In this document: positions 8,551 through 17,657 of the stretch, in pieces
How positions within the stretch are numbered: the stretch's first letter is position 1
Layout: every line of letters starts with the position of its first letter
Source: HGM04593 sp045654645
Lineage (GTDB): Bacteria > Bacteroidota > Bacteroidia > Bacteroidales > Bacteroidaceae
Reading direction: 5' to 3'
Length of the DNA: 54,019 nucleotides
Assembly (NCBI GenBank): GCA_045654645.1
Contig: JAZONR010000070.1
Coordinates: forward strand, 1 to 54,019
The notes under the pieces: generated by a model
The model's input: the letters and a program-made list of their open reading frames with translations, nothing else
The model's database searches: none
What the model was told of the DNA's origin: nothing
Program-made: the position numbers and the translations under genes

Positions 8551-11500
8551 CTAACTATTGAAATTGTCAATAATCTCAACAACACTCTTTCCCGGAGATA
8601 CACTCCTTACTTGCACCTTCACGGGTATCTGCTCAAGCATCTCGCCAAGATGAGATATTACACCAATCTTGCGCCCCTGACTCTGCAATCTCTCAAGTGC
8701 CATCATTGCTGTGCGCAACGTATCACTGTCGAGCGCCCCAAAGCCCTCATCAATGAAAAGCGACCCAATACTCATTCTGTTTGAAGAGATAGAGGAGAGT
8801 GCCAAAGCCAGTGCCAAAGAAACAATAAAGGTCTCGCCACCCGAAAGAGTGTGTGCCGAACGGCTTTCCGACATCATATGCAGGTCAATGACCTTTATTG
8901 AGAGGCTGTCATCGAAGAAGCGCTCAAGCCTGTAGCGTTTCGTTATATCGGCCAGATGTTTGTTTGCAAGCTCCAGCAGAATGTCAAGCGTATACTCCTG
9001 GGCCAACTTTTTCAGTTTGTGCCCGGTAGCCGAGCCAAACACTGCATTTAGTTCATCCCAGTGCTCCTTTTTCTCTCTCATTGCATCACACTTCTCGCTT
9101 AAACATTTGTGTTGTTCCCTATTCTCGGCATCAGCAATAAGTTGGGCCTTTATGGCGCTTGCCTGCTCTATGAGCAATTTCTGTTCTCTTTCAACTTCAG
9201 AAATTCCATTGGCTATAAAGGTAGCATCTTCGCCATCTGCCGGTCTCACAGCAGCCCTACCGTGCTCTTCTACATTCTTCCTGCGTTCCGCAATTGTGGT
9301 ATTAGCCGCTGTGAGTGCATCCTCAACCCGTTTAATTCTCTCTCGCATTGCAGCCACCACGTTGGGCGATGTGCTTGCCAAAGCGTCAAGCCCCATTGTA
9401 TCAAGCCCATCGTTGCGTGTAGCAAGAAAATCATCCACTTTTTTTGTCAAGAGAGCAACAGCTTTCTCGGCATCGGCAGCCTGCTTCTCCTTTTCGGCAA
9501 TCTGCCCTTTAAATCTGTTACGTTCAATATCAATTCTGTTCCTCGACTCCACGGCAGCAACGAAAGCCTTATTGGCATCTGCCACAAGAGTGTTATAGTG
9601 TTGCTGCATCTTTTCAGCACTCGACCAGTTTCCAAGAATCTCTTTAGCCCTCTCTCCAACACCCTTGACCTTTGTTGCCAACAGTGCTGCTTGTTCATCA
9701 ATGAGAGCTATCTCTCCGGCAAGCTCTTTTTTGCGCTTTCCAAAGATAGATACCTTGTCATTGTTGAGCGCCAACTCCTTTACAATTACAGCAAGGCGCT
9801 CCTTGTATCTGTTCCAGTTTTCAGACAGGGTGGTGAGCCATTTAATTGCATCGCCACTGTCCAGTAATTCTGCAGCACCCGGCACACCTGCCATAAATTC
9901 AAGATTTGCCGAATTGTATTTTTCTATTGCATTGTTGTGGAATTCTATGGCACTCTCCAGCTTTTCAATCTCGCTGCGGCATCTTGCCATACTGCTTTCG
10001 GTGTGTTCAATGAGTTTCCTGTTCAAATCCCTCGCCTTCTCAAGTTCCTTCTCCTGAAGCAGGTTTTGCGCTATCTCCACAACAAGATGTTCTCTGCTGC
10101 CGCATACGGGGCAAGGCTCACCATCCACAAGACGTTCACGCAAGGCTGCAATCTCGCTCGACATTGTCTGCTTCAGTTTCTCTTCACCAACGCGGGCATC
10201 AGCCATCTGCTTCTCAAACTCCTCAAGCATTTTGTTTGCCTGGGCAAGACTCTTTCTCTTCATTTCAACCTGCACCCGCTCATTGGCAGCAGATTTCATA
10301 TTGACAGCTATGCTTGGCACCATAGGCACAACGGTAGAGTAGGATGCGTGCTCTTCAAACCACTGCTCCTTCTGCTGTTTCTCAGTCTCAAGAAGCAGAA
10401 TATTCTTTCTGCACCTCTCAACCTCGACCTCCACATTCTTAAGTTCAGTGGTTTTCTTCCTGCTCTCACACTCACTCTCCTGTGCAGCCTTCATCAAACC
10501 CTCACACTCCTTCTCAAGTGTTGCAGCTTCCATTATACGCGGCTGTGCAGCAAGCAACTCGTCATTCACCTCGCCCTGTCGCACATCGGCCTTCTTTGCA
10601 AGCTCAACAGCAATCTCATATTCAGCCGTTTTTGTCTCAAGTTCTCTTTTTATCACAGAAAGCTGCTGCTTAACAGCTATCTGTTCCTGTTTCAAATTGC
10701 GCAAAGCCATATAATCATCACGAATAGGCTGCACGCTATCAATGCGCAACAACTCATTCACTACAGGGGCAATAGAGTGGTGCTCTTCCTGTGCCTTCTG
10801 CAGCTGCACAGCGGCCTGTTCAAGCTGACGTTCCAATTGAGCAGCACGTTCAACCCAACTGCGTTTCATCTTCAACACATCCAGTGCGGCACTACAAACC
10901 TTGAGTTCCTCATCCAAGCGCGTCCGCTTCTCATTCAGTTCCTCAAGCTGCTCTTTTTTAAGAATGTGCAGGGCCTCTATCTGTTTGGCAATCACATCAA
11001 GTTCATCCTTGGCTTTCTGCGCCCTGGTGTAAATCTCTACCGAAATGCGGCTGTATATCTGTGTGCCGGTCAGCGTTTCAAGAATAGTAGCCTTTTCGTT
11101 GTTGTCCGATTTAAGAAACACCGAGAATTTTCCCTGCGCCAGCAACACCGCACGTGTAAATTGTTCATACTTGAGCCCCACAAGTTCCGGCATAAGCTTG
11201 TCATATTCGGTTTTCTTTAAACTGCGGTGCTCATTTGTAGTCAAATCCGTCAGGTCATACGAAACATCGCGATAAAAGCCGTTGCACTTATCATTAGCCC
11301 TTGACATCGTGCAGCGTATGCGATATTCGTCTCCATCAACCGCAAGGAAATCCACCTCGGCATATCCACTGTGAGTGCCACGACGCAACAGAGTCCTTAT
11401 ATCGTGCTCACTGACTGTTTTTCGCCCCTGCCTCTCAACCACCACACTGTCCTTTATCTCATCAAGACGCGGCGACCTGCTGTATAGCGCAGCGCACATA

Positions 11501-11646
11501 GCATCGAGAATAGTACTCTTTCCTGCACCGGTATTTCCCGTTATTGCAAACAGACCTGCCGAGTGCAAAGGCTCCTTGCGGAAATCAACCTCAAATTCAG
11601 CCTCAAGCGACGCTAAATTCTTACCTCTTATTGCTAATATCTTCAT
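8551..11646 (-). CDS. sbcC: Exonuclease subunit SbcC (SMC-like ATPase)
   Basis: A 1031-residue Rad50-type ATPase. The Walker A is GNTGAGKST near residue 40. Long Gln/Glu/Lys-rich coiled coils flank a central zinc hook CPVC at about residue 513. The ABC signature LSGGE and Walker B SLFIDEGFGALD lie near the C-terminus. With SbcD it forms the ATP-dependent nuclease that opens hairpins and blocked DNA ends. Its ATG lies inside the 3' end of sbcD (26-bp overlap), so the two are co-transcribed and probably translationally coupled. Confidence 0.96.
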   Translation of the reverse strand: MKILAIRGKNLASLEAEFEVDFRKEPLHSAGLFAITGNTGAGKSTILDAMCAALYSRSPRLDEIKDSVVVERQGRKTVSEHDIRTLLRRGTHSGYAEVDFLAVDGDEYRIRCTMSRANDKCNGFYRDVSYDLTDLTTNEHRSLKKTEYDKLMPELVGLKYEQFTRAVLLAQGKFSVFLKSDNNEKATILETLTGTQIYSRISVEIYTRAQKAKDELDVIAKQIEALHILKKEQLEELNEKRTRLDEELKVCSAALDVLKMKRSWVERAAQLERQLEQAAVQLQKAQEEHHSIAPVVNELLRIDSVQPIRDDYMALRNLKQEQIAVKQQLSVIKRELETKTAEYEIAVELAKKADVRQGEVNDELLAAQPRIMEAATLEKECEGLMKAAQESECESRKKTTELKNVEVEVERCRKNILLLETEKQQKEQWFEEHASYSTVVPMVPSIAVNMKSAANERVQVEMKRKSLAQANKMLEEFEKQMADARVGEEKLKQTMSSEIAALRERLVDGEPCPVCGSREHLVVEIAQNLLQEKELEKARDLNRKLIEHTESSMARCRSEIEKLESAIEFHNNAIEKYNSANLEFMAGVPGAAELLDSGDAIKWLTTLSENWNRYKERLAVIVKELALNNDKVSIFGKRKKELAGEIALIDEQAALLATKVKGVGERAKEILGNWSSAEKMQQHYNTLVADANKAFVAAVESRNRIDIERNRFKGQIAEKEKQAADAEKAVALLTKKVDDFLATRNDGLDTMGLDALASTSPNVVAAMRERIKRVEDALTAANTTIAERRKNVEEHGRAAVRPADGEDATFIANGISEVEREQKLLIEQASAIKAQLIADAENREQHKCLSEKCDAMREKKEHWDELNAVFGSATGHKLKKLAQEYTLDILLELANKHLADITKRYRLERFFDDSLSIKVIDLHMMSESRSAHTLSGGETFIVSLALALALSSISSNRMSIGSLFIDEGFGALDSDTLRTAMMALERLQSQGRKIGVISHLGEMLEQIPVKVQVRSVSPGKSVVEIIDNFNS

Positions 11647-12832
11647 TTTCCAATCCTTTCATTACATCATCCAACAAACCGGCAAGATGCTGTGGCATCT
11701 CATCTCCACAACTCCTTGCATATAGCTCGCACAATATCTCTTTTGGCGACTTCTTCTTGAAATCGTCAAATGTTATTGCCCCACGTGTCCCATTGTCGCG
11801 GCGCTCTCCACCCGTAGCGTTTATACGCGCCAGACGCACGGCCCTGCCGGCAATGGCATCCTCAATGCGCTGTCTCAAAGTGGGGTCAATAGATGTAACA
11901 AGAACATTCACCTCAAGGAAAGGCGAAAAGTCATCAACATCGCCCAAGGGCAGGTCGCTCAACATTTCAAGCACCTCCTCAATCGGCTGTGGAGACGCAG
12001 GAACACTCAAAAGCTTTGCAGGAGCATTAAACTCAATCTTCTCAACCCTACATTCACCATCCTCGATGCACACAAAGGCAACACTCTGCCTGTTGCCCCT
12101 CTCGGCAAACGACATTGGAAGCGGAGAGCCCGAGTAGCGCACATTCTCTCTATGCCCCACGCTCTGCGCCTTGTGCAAATGCCCCAACGCCGTGTAAGCA
12201 ATACCATCGTTGGCAAAAGAGTAGCCAATACCCTCCATTCCTCCAATAGTAGCATATTCCGAAACATCACCAACCGACACCTCGGCACCCGAAGCCTGCA
12301 AATGACCCATTGCCACAATGGGTGAATACCCCTTTTCCGCAGCACGCCTGCAAAGCTCGGCATATAGTTTTGCAACACCTTCGCTATAGCTGTCGGCCGC
12401 TGGGTGGTCGTTATGCCTTAGGAAAGGCACCGCAAGGCAGCATCCGCCCCCGGCCACCGGAACAATCATCTTGTCATAGTCTATTTCACCATCAACATAG
12501 TGCACCACACCCGAAACAAATACATTAAAAGCATTTAGCATCGACGAGGGAGCCTCAATGCGCGCGGCAGAGTCGTGATTACCCGCAGTTATTATAATCT
12601 GCAAATCAGGATTTTCATTTGTTACCCTTGTGAGGAAACTATAAAACATCTTCTGTGCCTTGGCCGATGGATTGGGCGTGTCGAAAACATCACCGGAAAT
12701 AAGCAGCAGGGTAGCACCCCTCTCCTTAATAGTGCTACACATCCAATCGAGAAACACAGCGTGCTCGTTACCTCTCTCAAATCCATAAAATGTCTGCCCC
12801 AAATGCCAATCGGCAGTGTGTATGATTCTCAT
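11621..12832 (-). CDS. sbcD: Exonuclease subunit SbcD (Mre11-like nuclease)
   Basis: A 403-residue calcineurin-like phosphoesterase with the metal-binding motifs HTADWHLG (residues 5-12), LLISGDVFD, TAGNHDS and MGHLQ. It is the nuclease partner of SbcC. I chose the ATG at 12832, not the in-frame one at 12880, because the conserved MRIIHTADWHLG start falls there and the -7 promoter box at 12858-12865 lies between the two. It is the first gene of the four-gene DNA-end-processing operon. Confidence 0.95.
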   Translation of the reverse strand: MRIIHTADWHLGQTFYGFERGNEHAVFLDWMCSTIKERGATLLLISGDVFDTPNPSAKAQKMFYSFLTRVTNENPDLQIIITAGNHDSAARIEAPSSMLNAFNVFVSGVVHYVDGEIDYDKMIVPVAGGGCCLAVPFLRHNDHPAADSYSEGVAKLYAELCRRAAEKGYSPIVAMGHLQASGAEVSVGDVSEYATIGGMEGIGYSFANDGIAYTALGHLHKAQSVGHRENVRYSGSPLPMSFAERGNRQSVAFVCIEDGECRVEKIEFNAPAKLLSVPASPQPIEEVLEMLSDLPLGDVDDFSPFLEVNVLVTSIDPTLRQRIEDAIAGRAVRLARINATGGERRDNGTRGAITFDDFKKKSPKEILCELYARSCGDEMPQHLAGLLDDVMKGLENEDISNKR

Positions 12833-12857
12833 AGTACGATTAACAACTAACATTCTG

Positions 12858-12888
12858 CTAATGTACGAAAATAAACCCACTTTTCAAA
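12858..12888 (-). promoter_or_regulatory. promoter of the sbcD-sbcC-addA-addB operon
   Basis: On the minus strand: TTTG (12888-12885), 19 bases, then TACATTAG (12865-12858). The start would be near 12851, about 19 bases before the sbcD ATG. No other promoter-like match was seen at the tightly spaced gene joints further down. Confidence 0.65.
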
Positions 12889-12986
12889 GCATATCCCCTT
12901 GGTAAAAAAACAACTTTTTACACGCACCAACAAACATCCACTTTAATGAGACAGCATTTTCATTTGGTGCAATAATCCACTTTTTA

Positions 12987-13018
12987 TTCGTTGTTTCAAA
13001 TGTTTTTGAGTAACTTTG
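12987..13018 (+). promoter_or_regulatory. panB promoter and hairpin leader
   Basis: A perfect -7 element TAACTTTG at 13011-13018 has a TTCG/TTG-like -33 at 12987-12993. The predicted start is near 13025. The leader then holds a 6-bp hairpin TGCCGT/ACGGCA (13034-13039 with 13051-13056), about 35 bases before the panB ATG. Confidence 0.6.
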
Positions 13019-13089
13019 CACCCGATTTTAAAATGCCGTTGCACCATCGCACGGCAATGTAGAATATATATAAAAAAATTCAAAGGAAT

Positions 13090-13911
13090 ATGTCAAAGTA
13101 TTTGGTTGAAGACACACGCAAGGTTACTACGCACCGTTTTACAGAAATGAAGCGCAAGGGTGAGAAGATTGCAATGCTCACCGCTTATGATTATACAACA
13201 GCATCCATTCTCGATGCAGCCGGCATCGATGCACTGTTGGTAGGCGATTCTGCCTCAAATGTAATGGCCGGCAACGCAACAACACTGCCCATAAGCGTAG
13301 ACCAGATGATTTACCACGCCCAGGGTGTGGTGCGCGGCGTAAAACGCGCCCTCGTTGTTGTTGATATGCCTTTTGGTTCATATCAGGTAAACGCCGATGA
13401 AGCAGTGAAGAATGCCATACGCATTATGAAGGAGACCAACGCCGACGCCCTGAAGCTCGAGGGTGGCGAGGAGATTCTTCCTGCCGTTCGCCGCATTCTC
13501 GATGCAGGCATCCCCATTATGGCCCACCTTGGCCTCACTCCCCAGAGTATCAACAAATTCGGCACCTATGGCGTGCGCGCAAAAGGAGAGGCCGAGGCAG
13601 AGAAGCTGCGCCGCGATGCAAAATTGCTTGAAGAGGCAGGTTGCTTTGCGCTTGTACTTGAGAAAATTCCCGCAACACTTGCCCAGCAGGTTGCCAATGA
13701 TATTTCAATTCCCGTCATTGGTATTGGTGCCGGCGTGAATGTAGACGGACAAATTCTTGTCTATGCCGATATGCTTGGTATGACAGCCGATTTTGCGCCT
13801 CGCTTCTTGCGCCGTTATGCCGACCTTAACACAATAATTACAGACGCTGTTGGCAGTTATGTAACCGACGTTAAGGCTTGCGACTTCCCCAATGAGAAAG
13901 AACAATATTGA
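13090..13911 (+). CDS. panB: 3-methyl-2-oxobutanoate hydroxymethyltransferase (ketopantoate hydroxymethyltransferase)
   Basis: A 273-residue PanB, close to the usual family length. It makes ketopantoate from 2-oxoisovalerate and methylenetetrahydrofolate, the first step of pantothenate/CoA synthesis. Family blocks visible: KIAMLTAYDYTTASILDAAG, DALLVGDSASNV (metal-binding Asp), VVDMPFGSYQ, ALKLEGG, MAHLGLTPQS and VIGIGAG. The loop after VGDS reads ASN where many homologues have LGM, a minor variation. It is a single gene between its own promoter and a strong palindromic terminator. Confidence 0.97.
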   Translation: MSKYLVEDTRKVTTHRFTEMKRKGEKIAMLTAYDYTTASILDAAGIDALLVGDSASNVMAGNATTLPISVDQMIYHAQGVVRGVKRALVVVDMPFGSYQVNADEAVKNAIRIMKETNADALKLEGGEEILPAVRRILDAGIPIMAHLGLTPQSINKFGTYGVRAKGEAEAEKLRRDAKLLEEAGCFALVLEKIPATLAQQVANDISIPVIGIGAGVNVDGQILVYADMLGMTADFAPRFLRRYADLNTIITDAVGSYVTDVKACDFPNEKEQY

Positions 13912-14000
13912 TACAAAACTCTAATCAATAGACAGTGGAGCTTCCAACATTTCTACCATACCTCAATGAAATTAGTGAAGCCGACTGACAACAGGTTTTT

Positions 14001-14046
14001 ATATCATAAGAGGGCTGCTGAAATTTCAGCAGCCCTCTTATGATAT
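14001..14046. terminator. bidirectional palindromic terminator panB / lipoprotein
   Basis: A perfect inverted repeat with 23-base arms (14001-14023 and 14024-14046) and no unpaired centre. The core is AGAGGGCTGCTGAAA and its complement. It lies between the converging ends of panB and the gene at 14054 and can serve both. Confidence 0.9.
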
Positions 14047-14053
14047 ATCTCAA

Positions 14054-14746
14054 TCACCGCAACCCATTCACAGCCTCGGCGCGGCGCACACTCAAAATAT
14101 CAAGCGCAATATCATAGAAAGGGTTATTCTCCCTGTCGATGCACGACTGCGGTACCCGCTCCACAAGAAAAGAGTATTCCTGCGCGTTAAACAAATCGGA
14201 GTAGGCAACAAGCATATAAAGCCCAAACAAATTGCCTATATTGTCATTTACAGTACGCCGCAAAAAGGCAATCACCCCATTTTGGACATTATACCCCCGG
14301 CAACCCAGCCCAACCATCTCTGCCACATCAAGAGCCTGCGAACAGAATTGTTCCTCAATCTCCTCCAAAGCAGCAACATAATGGTCTATCGAATCCTTGA
14401 CACTATTATTCAAATCGTTGAAATATGTTCCCCACGCACGACAAGAGAGGGAATCCACCTGCATCTCAATACAACCGGGCTCAATAAAGAAGAGTGAGCA
14501 CATTCCACCATTAGAATTGTATATATATCCAATTTTGCAACCTTCCACATCTCCATTAAAAGAGAATTTCCCGTTGCGCACAACGCAACTCGCCACACGC
14601 TCAAGTTCAGCGCCATTGCTCGAAAAAGCGAGAACTATGGTATCTCCGTCATTGGGAGCATAGCCACAAATGCTGTAATTGCGAACTTTTTCACAGGAGG
14701 AAAGCAGCAAAACAACACACATAAAAAAGGAAATCACAATTCTCAT
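14054..14746 (-). CDS. lipoprotein with DUF4369-like N-terminal domain
   Basis: 230 residues. The N-terminus has a lipoprotein signal (hydrophobic stretch, then LLSSC at residues 14-18), so it is probably anchored in the envelope. Residues of about 25-100 (GYAPNDGDTIVLAFSSNGAE, then NGKFSFNGDV) look like the DUF4369 beta domain often found before thioredoxin domains in Bacteroidetes. No CxxC thioredoxin motif follows, so it is a short, thioredoxin-less member. The rest is helical and unrecognised. Function unknown. Confidence 0.75.
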   Translation of the reverse strand: MRIVISFFMCVVLLLSSCEKVRNYSICGYAPNDGDTIVLAFSSNGAELERVASCVVRNGKFSFNGDVEGCKIGYIYNSNGGMCSLFFIEPGCIEMQVDSLSCRAWGTYFNDLNNSVKDSIDHYVAALEEIEEQFCSQALDVAEMVGLGCRGYNVQNGVIAFLRRTVNDNIGNLFGLYMLVAYSDLFNAQEYSFLVERVPQSCIDRENNPFYDIALDILSVRRAEAVNGLR

Positions 14747-14767
14747 AAAGCAGAGTAAGCATATAAC

Positions 14768-14814
14768 ATAAAAAACATATCACCGAACACAATGTTCGGT
14801 GATATGTTTTTTAT
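14768..14814. terminator. palindromic terminator after prs
   Basis: A perfect inverted repeat with 22-base arms (14768-14789 and 14793-14814) and a 3-base loop. On the minus strand it gives a stable ACCGAACA/TGTTCGGT stem followed by T-rich sequence, 22 bases after the prs stop codon. Confidence 0.88.
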
Positions 14815-14835
14815 ATCAATTGCTACAAAGCTTTA

Positions 14836-15771
14836 TCAGCAAATGTAGTGCATACTTATTGACTGATTGTTGAGCACGCACTTGATAGCCTCGGCAAAAC
14901 CGTGAGCAACAGAAAGCTGCTTAACCTTAGGACAACCACGGTCATAGGGGATACTGTTTGTAAACACAATCTCAGTCATTGAAGACTCACGCACACGCTC
15001 CGAAGCATTGCCCGACATAATGCAGTGTGAAGCAATTGCACGCACCGAAGCCGCACCATTCTGCATCATCAAATCGGCAGCCTTTGAAATTGTACCCGCT
15101 GTATCAACAATATCATCAACAAGAACAACATTCTTGCCCTGAACATCACCGATAATCTGCATTGTATCAACCACATTTGCCTTTGCACGAGTCTTGTGGC
15201 AGAGTACCAGGGGCACACCCAGACATTTTGCATAAGCGCTTGCACGCTTAGAACCACCCACGTCAGGAGTAGCAATCACCAAGTTCTCGAGCTTTAGAGA
15301 GTTGATATAGGGGATGAACACCATTGAAGCATAGAGGTGATCAACGGGAATATCAAAGAAGCCCTGAATCTGGTCGGCGTGAAGGTCCATAGTGATGATG
15401 CGATTAACACCGGCAACACTCAACAGGTCGGCAACAAGCTTTGCGCCAATAGAAACGCGTGGCTTATCCTTGCGATCCTGACGTGCCCAACCGAAATATG
15501 GCATCACAGCAACAATGCTCTTTGCCGAAGCGCGCTTGGCTGCATCAACCATAAGCAACAACTCCATCAAGTTGTCCGAATTGGGGAATGTAGACTGCAC
15601 AAGGAAAACATTCTTTCCGCGGATTGACTCCTCATAAGACACTGCAAACTCGCCGTCAGCAAAGTGAGTAGTGTTCATCTGACCGAGCTGACAACCCAGT
15701 TCCTTGCAAATCTCCTCAGCCAGGTAACGAGACTTCGTACCTGCAAATACCATATAAGGTGTTTCGTTCAT
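14836..15771 (-). CDS. prs: Ribose-phosphate pyrophosphokinase (PRPP synthetase)
   Basis: 311 residues, the usual bacterial length. It makes PRPP from ribose-5-phosphate and ATP for nucleotide, His, Trp and NAD synthesis. Visible are the catalytic flexible-loop region YFGWARQDRKDKPR, the metal-binding DLHADQIQGFF and the PRPP-binding loop VVLVDDIVDTAGT. It starts 39 bases after the ThiE-like gene stop and probably shares its transcript. Confidence 0.97.
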   Translation of the reverse strand: MNETPYMVFAGTKSRYLAEEICKELGCQLGQMNTTHFADGEFAVSYEESIRGKNVFLVQSTFPNSDNLMELLLMVDAAKRASAKSIVAVMPYFGWARQDRKDKPRVSIGAKLVADLLSVAGVNRIITMDLHADQIQGFFDIPVDHLYASMVFIPYINSLKLENLVIATPDVGGSKRASAYAKCLGVPLVLCHKTRAKANVVDTMQIIGDVQGKNVVLVDDIVDTAGTISKAADLMMQNGAASVRAIASHCIMSGNASERVRESSMTEIVFTNSIPYDRGCPKVKQLSVAHGFAEAIKCVLNNQSISMHYIC

Positions 15772-15810
15772 AATGTGTAGTTATTAATAGTTTTTTATTT
15801 ATTATTCTTT

Positions 15811-16395
15811 TTAAAGTTTGTCTACCACCTTCTTTATTCGCTTGAAGCGTGCCACAAGATCGGTATAGTCGGTAGAGCGGCACGAGTCGAAGTTATCCCA
15901 AATAAGTTCATCGAGAATAACGCCACCAAAACCATATTTGGTAAGTTTCTTCAAGTTCTCCTCGTCTATGTCGCCAAACGCCCAAGTGTTTTTGTTTATC
16001 ATCTTCTTGCCAATCTCATTGAGTTCGGCACTCTGATGAAATGTGCGGCCCAATGGACCAAAGCAGACAATATCATAGATTTTGCGAAGCTCCTTCAAAT
16101 GCACAAGATTACTTGCATAGCCCACAAGCTTTCCCTTCTCGTTACCCATAGGAGGATTTGAGCCCTGCGGAAAGAGTGTGCCGGCCAACTTATACTCCTG
16201 CATAAGCCTGTTATTGCAAGAATATATCTTTTTGTGATACTTCTTTGGAATCAGGTTGAGCAGCCTCTCCATAAATTGCGGATGCGCATACTCCTTGTAC
16301 AGGAAAAGGTAATCAAGTCCCTCATCAAAGAGACGTGTAATTATCTTATCCTCCTCTACAAAGAAAGTAGGTATAGTTGCTACAGCCAGTTTCAT
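15811..16395 (-). CDS. ThiE/TenI-like TIM-barrel protein, probably not a standard thiamine phosphate synthase
   Basis: 194 residues, near ThiE length. The pattern of alternating short strands and helices and the FGPLGRTFHQS stretch near residue 114 (compare GPIFPT-type motifs of ThiE/TenI) suggest this fold. The usual ThiE substrate motifs (NDR near the pyrimidine phosphate and HLGQ.D) are not visible: the corresponding stretch reads NNRLMQEYKLAGTLFP. I read it as a family member of unknown activity. It lies directly upstream of prs in the same direction, without other thi genes nearby. Confidence 0.6.
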   Translation of the reverse strand: MKLAVATIPTFFVEEDKIITRLFDEGLDYLFLYKEYAHPQFMERLLNLIPKKYHKKIYSCNNRLMQEYKLAGTLFPQGSNPPMGNEKGKLVGYASNLVHLKELRKIYDIVCFGPLGRTFHQSAELNEIGKKMINKNTWAFGDIDEENLKKLTKYGFGGVILDELIWDNFDSCRSTDYTDLVARFKRIKKVVDKL

Positions 16396-16676
16396 ATATA
16401 CTGTGAATATTTAATTACAGTGCAAAATTAATAAAATTTAAAATAATGTCAGCAATATAAATGGTAATAATTATATCACACCTTCATAATTTACCCAACA
16501 CCTCTCCGCAAACATAATGAAAATAGTTCTTAACTCCCAATTTTCATCAAAAAATAAAACAAACTCAACTTTTCTACTGTTCTCCAAGCGGGTTGGAGAT
16601 ATTGACCACGCAAACCATTAAATCAATTGGAGCAAGTTCATTACTCTGCATACATTCAAGAGACGGGTGCCGCATA
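16396..16676. other. AT-rich intergenic region without a gene
   Basis: The stretch between the ThiE-like gene and the aguB terminator. Apart from the -7 box at 16423 it holds only a small hairpin CTCCAA-gcggg-TTGGAG at 16582-16598. No ORF or RNA signature is convincing. Confidence 0.6.
16423..16430 (-). promoter_or_regulatory. -7 element upstream of the ThiE-like/prs pair
   Basis: A perfect TAATTTTG on the minus strand, about 28 bases before the ATG at 16395. The -33 box is poor (a TTG about 22 bases upstream). Confidence 0.5.
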
Positions 16677-16720
16677 AAACAGCATTGGGTTGCAAAAATT
16701 TTTGCAACCCAATGCTGTTT
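16677..16720. terminator. palindromic terminator after aguB
   Basis: A perfect inverted repeat with 22-base arms (16677-16698 and 16699-16720); the core is GCATTGGGTTGC. It lies 17 bases downstream of the aguB stop on the minus strand. Confidence 0.9.
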
Positions 16721-16737
16721 ATACCATTAAAAAGAGT

Positions 16738-17625
16738 CTATTCCTCATCGAGATAACGCTTTGCAAGAGCACCAAACTCCTCAATGCGGCGGTCGCGCAA
16801 GAACGGCCACCATTGACGCACTGTTTCGCTGCGTTTCAGGCTCACCTCAACAACCTCGCACTGCTCTTGCTCACCAAAATGAGCCACAAACTCGCCCTGC
16901 GGGCCGGCAACAAAGCTGTGTCCCCAGAATTGTATGCCATTGGTCATTCCCGAAGGGTCGGACTCGTGGCCGCAACGGTTCACCGCAATCACCGGCAATC
17001 CGTTTGCCACAGCGTGGCCGCGCTGCACTGTTTGCCAGGCACCAAGCTGACGCTCCTTCTCCTGGGGAGTGTCGCTGCTTTCCCAACCAATTGCTGTGGG
17101 ATATATGAGCAGGTCGGCACCGCGCAATGCCATCAAACGCGCACCCTCGGGATACCATTGGTCCCAGCACACCTGCACGCCAAGAGTGCAAAGCGAAGTC
17201 CTTATGGGGCGAAAACCAATGTCGCCCGGTGTGAAATAGAACTTCTCATAATAGGCAGGGTCATCGGGAATATGCATTTTGCGATACTTGCCGGCAATGC
17301 TGCCGTCGTTATCAAAAACCACTGCTGTGTTGTGATAGAGTCCCTTGGCACGCGCCTCGAAAAGCGATGTTACAAGCACTACCTTGCACTCGGCAGCCAA
17401 CTTGCCATAAAAGTCGGTCGATGGGCCCGGAACAGGCTCTGCATAAGAAAAATTATCGGTCGATTCCACCTGACAGAAATAGAGCGAATTGTGCAACTCC
17501 TGCAGCACCACAAGCTGTGCGCCACGAGCAGCCACATCACGTATGCAATCCGCAAGTTTCTGCTTGTTTGCTTCAACATCGGCCCCAATGCTCTGCTGTA
17601 TTATACCTACTTTTATTGTATCCAT
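16738..17625 (-). CDS. aguB: N-carbamoylputrescine amidase
   Basis: 295 residues, nitrilase superfamily. It hydrolyses N-carbamoylputrescine to putrescine, CO2 and ammonia. The catalytic triad is visible: Glu43 (VVLQELHN), Lys116 (GKYRKMHIPDD) and Cys153 (GVQVCWDQWYPEGAR). YFCQVE after the first motif is also typical of AguB. It follows aguA by 32 bases, so the two steps from agmatine to putrescine are co-expressed. The arginine decarboxylase needed upstream is not in the window. Confidence 0.95.
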   Translation of the reverse strand: MDTIKVGIIQQSIGADVEANKQKLADCIRDVAARGAQLVVLQELHNSLYFCQVESTDNFSYAEPVPGPSTDFYGKLAAECKVVLVTSLFEARAKGLYHNTAVVFDNDGSIAGKYRKMHIPDDPAYYEKFYFTPGDIGFRPIRTSLCTLGVQVCWDQWYPEGARLMALRGADLLIYPTAIGWESSDTPQEKERQLGAWQTVQRGHAVANGLPVIAVNRCGHESDPSGMTNGIQFWGHSFVAGPQGEFVAHFGEQEQCEVVEVSLKRSETVRQWWPFLRDRRIEEFGALAKRYLDEE

Positions 17626-17657
17626 ATCTCTTTCTGTTTCTCCTTTATCGTTTTTGT

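Noticed and set aside
9937..11220. 427-codon plus-strand frame inside sbcC
   Set aside because: Antisense shadow of the SbcC coiled-coil region; leucine/cysteine-rich composition without any domain.
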